Below, one piece after another: positions 7,440-12,062 of a stretch of DNA of 12,062 nucleotides. This stretch comes from Candidatus Methylomirabilota bacterium (GTDB lineage: Bacteria > Methylomirabilota > Methylomirabilia > Methylomirabilales > Methylomirabilaceae): positions 1 to 12,062 of the forward strand of contig JAGWRQ010000053.1 in NCBI GenBank assembly GCA_028869615.1, written 5' to 3'. Each line of letters starts with the position of its first letter. Within the stretch, counting starts at the first letter, position 1. The notes under the pieces were generated by a model that was not told where the DNA came from, made no database searches, and saw only the letters and a list, made by a program, of their open reading frames with translations. A program made the translations under genes and the position numbers.

Positions 7440-8198
7440 TCAAGGTGATGGGCGAGTAGGAAAACTGAAGGTCAATCCCAACGTAAATCCCCAATCGGGC
7501 GCTCCGCTGCTGAAGCCGCGTCTGATCGCTGCGTCGAGAAAGAAACTCGAGGATGATGGCTGCCAGATGAAACCGACGAGACCAGAGTTATCTGCGGGCC
7601 GCCCTCTGGCGCTCTCCCCGTTGACCTCTCCCACTAGCCTGAAGTTCGGGAAGACTGGAAGCTCCACGATCATCCCCCAAATGACGAATGGGTTGGCCTT
7701 TTCACGGTCGACGCCCCCACCCGCATTCAGGTGATAGGTGAAGGGGACAAGCCTCCCGCTCAGGATCCCGATCCCTTCGAAGCCAAGCCGCCGCTTACCC
7801 TGGACTGTGGAAGGTAAAAGAGGTCCGACCTCGACCGCGAAGCCCATACCCTCCTTCTGCTGGAGGAAGCCCTCCTTCAGGACCGCCTTCAGGAACACGC
7901 CCGGGTCGGTAAGCTGGACGCCTTCACCAGGAGGCTTGGCGACCTCGAACTCTCCGACAACCTCCAGGTTCCTGACGATACCGTAGTTCAAGATAACCTT
8001 GGGGACGATGAAGGTGTGTTCCCCCCTCGATCTCTCCAGGTTGAAATACCCAAGCTCAATCTCTAACTCTTTGGGATCGGCTACAGCCGCATCGGTCGAA
8101 ACGAAGGGCCTGTAGCCCCAGGCAGTGGAAGCGGACAGTAGCAGGCTGGCGGTCAGAAGCAAGATGGCTGATGCAGCGTGACCGCTACCCCTGGTCAT
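7440..8198 (-). CDS. Secreted beta-rich protein, outer-membrane transporter-like (phenol MetA type)
   Basis: A 252-residue protein with a clear signal peptide: a charged start, a hydrophobic run at about 10-22 and a likely cut after AWG at 28. The mature part opens with [20 protein letters not shown] and then alternates short amphipathic strands, many with G-x-aromatic patterns, ending in a strand rich in F and T. This resembles the MetA-pathway/phenol-degradation group of putative outer-membrane beta-barrels (Pfam Phenol_MetA_deg type). I place it in the outer membrane; its cargo is unknown. ATG 8198 overlaps, by ATGA, the stop of an 18-codon ORF that itself overlaps the ABC ATPase stop. An in-frame TGA lies just above, so no longer start is possible. 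There is no good Shine-Dalgarno. It converges with pgeF. Confidence 0.72.
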   Translation of the reverse strand: MTRGSGHAASAILLLTASLLLSASTAWGYRPFVSTDAAVADPKELEIELGYFNLERSRGEHTFIVPKVILNYGIVRNLEVVGEFEVAKPPGEGVQLTDPGVFLKAVLKEGFLQQKEGMGFAVEVGPLLPSTVQGKRRLGFEGIGILSGRLVPFTYHLNAGGGVDREKANPFVIWGMIVELPVFPNFRLVGEVNGESARGRPADNSGLVGFIWQPSSSSFFLDAAIRRGFSSGAPDWGFTLGLTFSFPTRPSP

Positions 8199-8251
8199 GA
8201 CTGCACTTCATGGACGCGCACCGCGGCAGCCTTGCGGAAAGAATTATTCAT
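8195..8251 (-). CDS. Possible 18-residue ORF bridging the ABC ATPase and the beta-barrel gene
   Basis: ATG 8251 overlaps the ATPase stop (ATGA, 8251-8248), and the product [18 protein letters not shown] ends in a TGA overlapping the next gene's ATG (ATGA, 8198-8195). A GAGAGG box is very close upstream. Composition shifts within it, AT-rich at the start and GC-rich at the end, so it may be a join between acquired and resident DNA rather than a true gene. No family is recognised. Confidence 0.3.
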   Translation of the reverse strand: MNNSFRKAAAVRVHEVQS

Positions 8252-8949
8252 GGCCTCTCAAAATAATGCTTGATCTCCTTTACAGAACCGCTTCGCTCGA
8301 TTCTGCCCTTTTCCATTATCAAAACACGTGTGCCGATATCCAAAGCCTCTTCCCGGTCATGGGTAACATAAATGAGAGTAAAACCAAGTGTGTTGTGAAG
8401 CCTGAGGATTTCCTTCCGAATGCGTTCGTTCAGGTCTACATCAAGACTGGAAAGAGGTTCGTCCATGAGGAGGGCCTTCGGATGAAGCACTAACGCGCGC
8501 GCAAGGGCAACACGTTGCTGCTGCCCTCCGGAAAGTTCTCCGGGTTTTGCATGGATGTATTCACTCAACTGGACAAGATCCAGCATTTCAGAAATCAATT
8601 GCTCGCGTTTTTCTTTGATTATATTTTTTGCTTTAAGCCCGAATTCGAGATTTCCTTTTACGGACAGATGGGGCCAAAGGGCAAGGTCCTGAAATACCAT
8701 CCCGAAATTTCTCGCTTCAGGACCTTTTATCGTTTTCCCGTCAGCCGCAACAAGGTCGCCTTCAATGCTGATGCTTCCTGAATCCGGAGCTATGAACCCG
8801 GCAAGAAGCCTCAATACCGTAGTCTTTCCGCAGCCGGAAGGACCGAGGATGACGAGACGTTCTCCTTTTTCGATCTCCAGCGAGAAATCGTGCAGTACCG
8901 ACCGCCCGTTATATGATTTAGTTACCGATGTAATTTTGAGGAATGTCAC
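8248..8949 (-). CDS. ABC importer ATPase, Fe(III)/FbpC type, short form
   Basis: The nucleotide-binding subunit that powers the importer at the cytoplasmic face. All motifs are intact: Walker A GPSGCGKTT (36-44), Q-loop FQDLALWP (Q87), signature LSGGQQQR (139-146), Walker B LLMDEP (160-165), D-loop SSLD (167-170) and H-loop YVTHD (H197). At 233 residues it consists of the ATPase core alone; FbpC/PotA-type ATPases are usually near 350 residues because of a C-terminal TOBE regulatory domain, which is missing here. The start is GTG 8949, two bases past the permease stop, with GAGG about 11 bases upstream inside the permease end; the conserved N-terminus supports it. Last importer gene of the unit. 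Confidence 0.92.
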   Translation of the reverse strand: MTFLKITSVTKSYNGRSVLHDFSLEIEKGERLVILGPSGCGKTTVLRLLAGFIAPDSGSISIEGDLVAADGKTIKGPEARNFGMVFQDLALWPHLSVKGNLEFGLKAKNIIKEKREQLISEMLDLVQLSEYIHAKPGELSGGQQQRVALARALVLHPKALLMDEPLSSLDVDLNERIRKEILRLHNTLGFTLIYVTHDREEALDIGTRVLIMEKGRIERSGSVKEIKHYFERP

Positions 8950-8951
8950 GA

Positions 8952-10535
8952 TTAAAGCATCCTCGTTTTAAAGGCCGCGGTCAAAATTCCAACCGGGACA
9001 AGCGCGGCACAGATCATGATCACGCAGAGTGCCGATGTAAGGCCGGCAGGAGCATTTGCCATAAGCGTAAAGGTGCGGACCGGCAGCGTGTCAAGTCCTG
9101 GGGGATAGACAATCATGCTGATTCCCGTATCGCGCACGCAGAAGATAAACCCGACAAGCCAGGCAGCTATGAGACCGCGCTTCGCAAGGGGCGCTACGAT
9201 CAGCGCCATTCTGCGAAACCACCCCGCGCCCGCAACCTGGGCAGCCTCCTCCATTGATGGCGGAATCTGCGTCAGCATAGAGACCGTTATACGGCTGCTG
9301 ATTGCAGCATACTGGGCGATGTAGCCGATGATAATGATAACCGGCGTTGCATAAATGAAGTTCGTCCATGGCCGGTTCCAGAGGCTGATCAGGCCGATCC
9401 CGATGACCGTGCTCGGAAGAGCAAAAAGAAAAATAGTGAGTGAATCAGTGGTCTGCCAGAAGGGAAGCGCGCGTGTTTGGACCAGGTAGCCTGAAAGAAA
9501 GCCGATCACTGTCAGCACCGAAGCGCCGACCGCTGCATATATAAGGCTCCTGATAAGGCTGTCACCGGCCTTCGCGATTGCAAGAGAATAGGCATTGACC
9601 GACAATGACTGTACGATCAATACAAGAGAGGGCAGGATGACGATAACAAAGCAGAGCAGGGCCGATACTGCGAACAACCAGTTTCTGTTTCTACCCAGTT
9701 GGATCCTTTCAGTAAAGGATGTTCCGTGAGCAGGGCGAACCTGATATGTCTTTTCTCGAAGGAAATGCGATTCGAGGGCAAGGACAAAGAACGTGACGAT
9801 TGCGAGCGGGATTGCAGCTACGGTGGCAGCACTGAAATTCAGGAAGGCCGAAAACTGGGTAAAGCTTTCAACCGGAAATACATTGTAACGCAGAAAGGAC
9901 GGAACGCTGAACTCTCCTAAACTGAGAAGGAACACGAGCATCACCGCCAGCAGAACTCCGGGAAGGATCAAAGGGATCGTAATGCTTCTTAGAACACCCG
10001 GCCAGTCTGATACCAGCCTTCCGGCCTCTTCAAGGCGGGGATTGATGGTTTTCAAGTAAGTAACGGTCAGAAGAATCACGATAGGCAGAAACGTCGAAAA
10101 GAGGATCAGGACGCAACCCGGCAACCCGAACAGCCACTTCGAAGTAAGCTCAGCAAGAGATGGGCCGAGCAATCTGCCTATAACGCCCTCTCTGCCCAGT
10201 ATATAGAACCATGAGATGGCCGTGATGTAAGGGGGTATCAGCAAGGGGATCGCAAAGAGTACAATCAGGAGTTTCCCGAAAGGCAGATCTGTTTTGCCGA
10301 GGAGTATACCTAAGGGCAGCCCGATGATCGTCGCAAAAAAAGTCGTCAGCAGTGACAAGGCAACACTGTGACTTATGAGGGTCTGCGCTCGTCCGAGCGT
10401 GAGGAGTGCCTTATAATTTTCAAGGCTGAAGCGGCCGTCGAGGATGATGCTTTTAACTCCCATGGCAAGGACGGGAAGCAGGCCTGCCACGACCAACACC
10501 GCAAACACTGAGGACAAGACAATGCGTTTGGCCAT
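8952..10535 (-). CDS. ABC importer permease, FbpB type, two fused membrane domains
   Basis: A 527-residue integral membrane protein with about 12 helices, formed of two binding-protein-dependent transport domains in one chain, as in FbpB/SfuB iron permeases. Each half has the cytoplasmic EAA loop that contacts the ATPase: EEAGRLVSDWPGVLRSITIP followed by LILPG in the first half, and EEAAQVAGAGWFRRMALIVA in the second. I chose ATG 10535 because it overlaps the binding-protein stop by one base (TGATG) and has an AGGG box about 6 bases upstream. A TTG five codons earlier (10550) is in frame but overlaps the upstream gene more. The protein carries substrate across the cytoplasmic membrane with the ATPase at 8248 and the lipoprotein at 10535-11596. 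Confidence 0.92.
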   Translation of the reverse strand: MAKRIVLSSVFAVLVVAGLLPVLAMGVKSIILDGRFSLENYKALLTLGRAQTLISHSVALSLLTTFFATIIGLPLGILLGKTDLPFGKLLIVLFAIPLLIPPYITAISWFYILGREGVIGRLLGPSLAELTSKWLFGLPGCVLILFSTFLPIVILLTVTYLKTINPRLEEAGRLVSDWPGVLRSITIPLILPGVLLAVMLVFLLSLGEFSVPSFLRYNVFPVESFTQFSAFLNFSAATVAAIPLAIVTFFVLALESHFLREKTYQVRPAHGTSFTERIQLGRNRNWLFAVSALLCFVIVILPSLVLIVQSLSVNAYSLAIAKAGDSLIRSLIYAAVGASVLTVIGFLSGYLVQTRALPFWQTTDSLTIFLFALPSTVIGIGLISLWNRPWTNFIYATPVIIIIGYIAQYAAISSRITVSMLTQIPPSMEEAAQVAGAGWFRRMALIVAPLAKRGLIAAWLVGFIFCVRDTGISMIVYPPGLDTLPVRTFTLMANAPAGLTSALCVIMICAALVPVGILTAAFKTRML

Positions 10536-11596
10536 CAATACCCTACCCAAGTTTTAAGAACGGGCTGGATGTCCTGCATCTTCTTTGCAACCTCGGCATA
10601 ATCGACCTTCATCGTCTTGATGGTCTCAATGCGCCTTACGACGGGAGGAGTTTCAACGTCCGGACGCAAGGGGATCTGCGCGCATTCCGCGAACGCCAAT
10701 TTCCGTTCCGTTTCTTTTGAGAGCAGATAGTCTATCAGCTTTTTGGCATTGTCCGGGTGTGGCGCGCCCTTTATGAATACAACCGCGTTCGGAACGATAA
10801 GGCTGCCTACTTCCGCCTTATCCTGATCCGGGAAAACGACTTCTACGGGCTTGCCCTGTTTCATACGGCTCGCGCCGTCGTCGCTGTCTACGAGAGCGAA
10901 GTCAAATTCGCCGCTTGCCACAAGGTCGGCGCTCTCACCGTTGCTCGTCGAAATCCTGATTTGATTACGCTTCATTGCGTCCAGGAACGTCTTTGTTTTG
11001 TCATCTCCCCATACAATGAAAAGGGCCGCAATTTCTGCAGTCGTGGTCCCGAACAACGGATTGGCGATAACTGCCCGTCCTTTCCACCGCGGCTCGGTGT
11101 AAGACAGGATCGATCGCGGCTTTTCAGTTAGACTTTTCTTGACCAGCAGTATCCTCGCCCGTGCGGAGAAGCCTGTCCATTGACCTTCCGAATTTTTAAA
11201 ATTGTCCGGAATTCCCTTCGCGTTCGGCGAAACGTACTGAGTCGATATACCTCGTTGTCTGAGTATCTCTGCCCGGATCGGCTCGTTCGCCCAATAGACA
11301 TCCGCCTGGGGATTGTCCTTTTCCGCTAAAAGCCGATTCATGGCACCCGTGCTTTTTGACTCTTCGGTGTCATATACGGCTTTCACCTGTATGCCGGTTT
11401 CCTTCTCGAAATCTTTGAGTATCGGTTCCGAGAAAACCTGGTCTTCGCTCACGTAAACGACAACGGTCTGCTGTTTGGTGCATGCGGCTAATCCCGATAT
11501 GCAAGCGGCCGCAACAAAGAAGGCTGTTATCAATAAAGCGGCTCGCTGTTTTATTGGATCCCTCATTTCAATTGCACCAGCCCTTGCTGATTTCAT
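10535..11596 (-). CDS. ABC importer substrate-binding lipoprotein, FbpA/AfuA-like
   Basis: A family 1 extracellular solute-binding protein that captures substrate outside the membrane. The signal run ends at the lipobox SGLAAC (C39 from the start chosen). The mature part opens with VVVYVSEDQVFSEPILKDFE, close to the FbpA N-terminus, followed by DVYWANEP and the hinge-strand segment WKGRAVIANPLFGTTTAE. In classical FbpA a Y-Y pair binds ferric iron; at the matching point I read ALVDSDDGASRM, so the pair is absent and substrate is uncertain (iron by other ligands, or another anion or metal). ATG 11596 has GGAG 3 bases upstream. ATG 11617 (no Shine-Dalgarno) and ATG 11566 are alternatives, and all keep the lipobox. 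First gene of the importer unit; no clear promoter is visible above it. Confidence 0.9.
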   Translation of the reverse strand: MKSARAGAIEMRDPIKQRAALLITAFFVAAACISGLAACTKQQTVVVYVSEDQVFSEPILKDFEKETGIQVKAVYDTEESKSTGAMNRLLAEKDNPQADVYWANEPIRAEILRQRGISTQYVSPNAKGIPDNFKNSEGQWTGFSARARILLVKKSLTEKPRSILSYTEPRWKGRAVIANPLFGTTTAEIAALFIVWGDDKTKTFLDAMKRNQIRISTSNGESADLVASGEFDFALVDSDDGASRMKQGKPVEVVFPDQDKAEVGSLIVPNAVVFIKGAPHPDNAKKLIDYLLSKETERKLAFAECAQIPLRPDVETPPVVRRIETIKTMKVDYAEVAKKMQDIQPVLKTWVGY

Positions 11597-11645
11597 TTTC
11601 TCCAAAGCTGAAATCATCGAACAACGTTACGCTGTGAGCCTTGGG

Positions 11646-11711
11646 TCAGACGTCGATGGCGCCTGCTTCTTTGAACATGTCGTCTGCAGCTTCGATGGCA
11701 ACCTTGCCGTG
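11646..11711 (-). pseudogene. Possible C-terminal scrap of a lost gene
   Basis: Between the DUF1259 gene and the importer, the minus strand reads GKVAIEAADDMFKEAGAID, then V and a TGA at 11648-11646. It is bounded upstream by an in-frame TGA at 11714-11712 and has no start codon position that would make it a gene. The amphipathic helical tail looks protein-like and recalls C-termini of solute-binding proteins, but this is only an impression. The rest of this 113-134 base gap holds no convincing promoter or terminator. Confidence 0.25.
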
Positions 11712-11730
11712 TCAGGACCCCGTTTGCGTC

Positions 11731-12062
11731 TTATTTTTTTACGCCGGTTTGATCGAGAGCGGCTTTAAGGCCCCTAGCCAAGGTGGAAGCATCTCCGTAA
11801 GCCCAGAAATGCATAAAAAACAATCGAGGCTCTTCATCCAGCATGTGATTGTGCAAAGACGCCACTTCTATTCCGTTTTCCCTCAGCGCTTTTATAACCG
11901 CGCTCACTTCACCCGCCCGAAGCATGAAATCTCCGTTGATTGCTGCCTTATCACCGTCTATTTGAAAATTCAATGGGATGTTCATTCCCATGTTGCCAGG
12001 GATCTTGGCACCTTTCCTTTTTACATGTATATCCTTACGGGGCACATTGACGTTTAGTACGC
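11731..12062 (-). CDS. DUF1259 (LppY/LpqO family) protein, N-terminus outside window
   Basis: The C-terminal 109 codons of a protein whose frame stays open to the window edge, so the true start lies beyond 12062; a GTG at 12045 is unlikely to be it, because NVPRKD belongs to the conserved body. DUF1259 features are visible: the V-P-R-K-D-I-H-V opening of a repeat, then GDFMLRAGEVSAVIKALREN, the signature IEVASLHNHMLDEEPRLFFM and HFWAYGDA, and a closing LARGLKAAL helix. Full family members are about 150-300 residues and often carry a signal peptide or lipobox; their function is unknown. The clustered histidines (HNH, then HF) could bind a metal. It lies 135 bases upstream of the importer in the same orientation, and both share the lower-GC composition. 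It ends in a K-K-stop in a run of seven A. Confidence 0.85.
   Translation of the reverse strand, partial: VLNVNVPRKDIHVKRKGAKIPGNMGMNIPLNFQIDGDKAAINGDFMLRAGEVSAVIKALRENGIEVASLHNHMLDEEPRLFFMHFWAYGDASTLARGLKAALDQTGVKK

Noticed and set aside
8199..8260. Insertion-sequence end or attachment site at the composition boundary
   Set aside because: I found no terminal inverted repeats, target duplication, tRNA end or transposase remnant there.
11734..11740. Run of seven T on the plus strand, like a terminator tail or slippery site
   Set aside because: No GC-rich stem precedes it on the plus strand. On the minus strand it encodes the last lysines of the DUF1259 protein, and slippage would only change the tail.

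Overview
The window reads as chromosomal DNA of a Gram-negative bacterium: two predicted lipoproteins, a secreted beta-barrel-like protein, and mostly housekeeping or accessory genes on both strands. Positions 1 to about 8240 are GC-rich (roughly 58-70% in the 60-base lines I counted). From about 8240 to the end the DNA is clearly less GC-rich (about 43-48% in most lines counted). The phylum cannot be fixed from sequence alone. A deep-branching, mostly uncultured Gram-negative lineage such as NC10/Methylomirabilota or a relative would fit, but that is a weak inference.

Layout: (a) 1-1151, minus: N-terminal half of the PII uridylyltransferase GlnD, cut by the window edge. (b) A compact divergent promoter region. 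(c) 1324-2597, plus: a small four-helix HemJ/CopD-like membrane protein, then a BEM46-type alpha/beta hydrolase lipoprotein whose TTG start overlaps the previous stop. (d) 2608-6487, minus: a unit running from a CbiX-NUDIX fusion protein, through a DnaJ-domain protein and a tiny possible leader ORF, to a membrane histidine kinase. (e) 6488-6600: two near-consensus divergent promoters that each place the transcription start almost on the ATG, suggesting leaderless mRNAs. (f) 6601-7374, plus: PgeF/YfiH-type multicopper polyphenol oxidoreductase-fold protein. (g) 7440-8198, minus: secreted beta-rich protein. (h) 8248-11596, minus: three-gene ABC importer of the Fe(III)/FbpABC type (ATPase, fused double-domain permease, lipoprotein binding protein). 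(i) 11731-12062, minus: DUF1259 (LppY/LpqO) protein, 5' end outside the window.

How the parts fit: the importer genes are tightly packed (1-base overlap, 2-base gap) and must work as one transporter. The binding protein lacks the tyrosine pair of classical FbpA at the place where I would expect it, so the substrate is uncertain. The CbiX-NUDIX, DnaJ and kinase genes look co-transcribed but have no obvious common pathway. No intergenic stretch exceeds 300 bases. I saw no tRNA, rRNA, CRISPR array, insertion sequence or convincing riboswitch.

The observations most worth a second look are the CbiX-NUDIX fusion, the back-to-back leaderless promoters, and the composition shift around the ABC importer, with short coding scraps or bridging ORFs at its edges.
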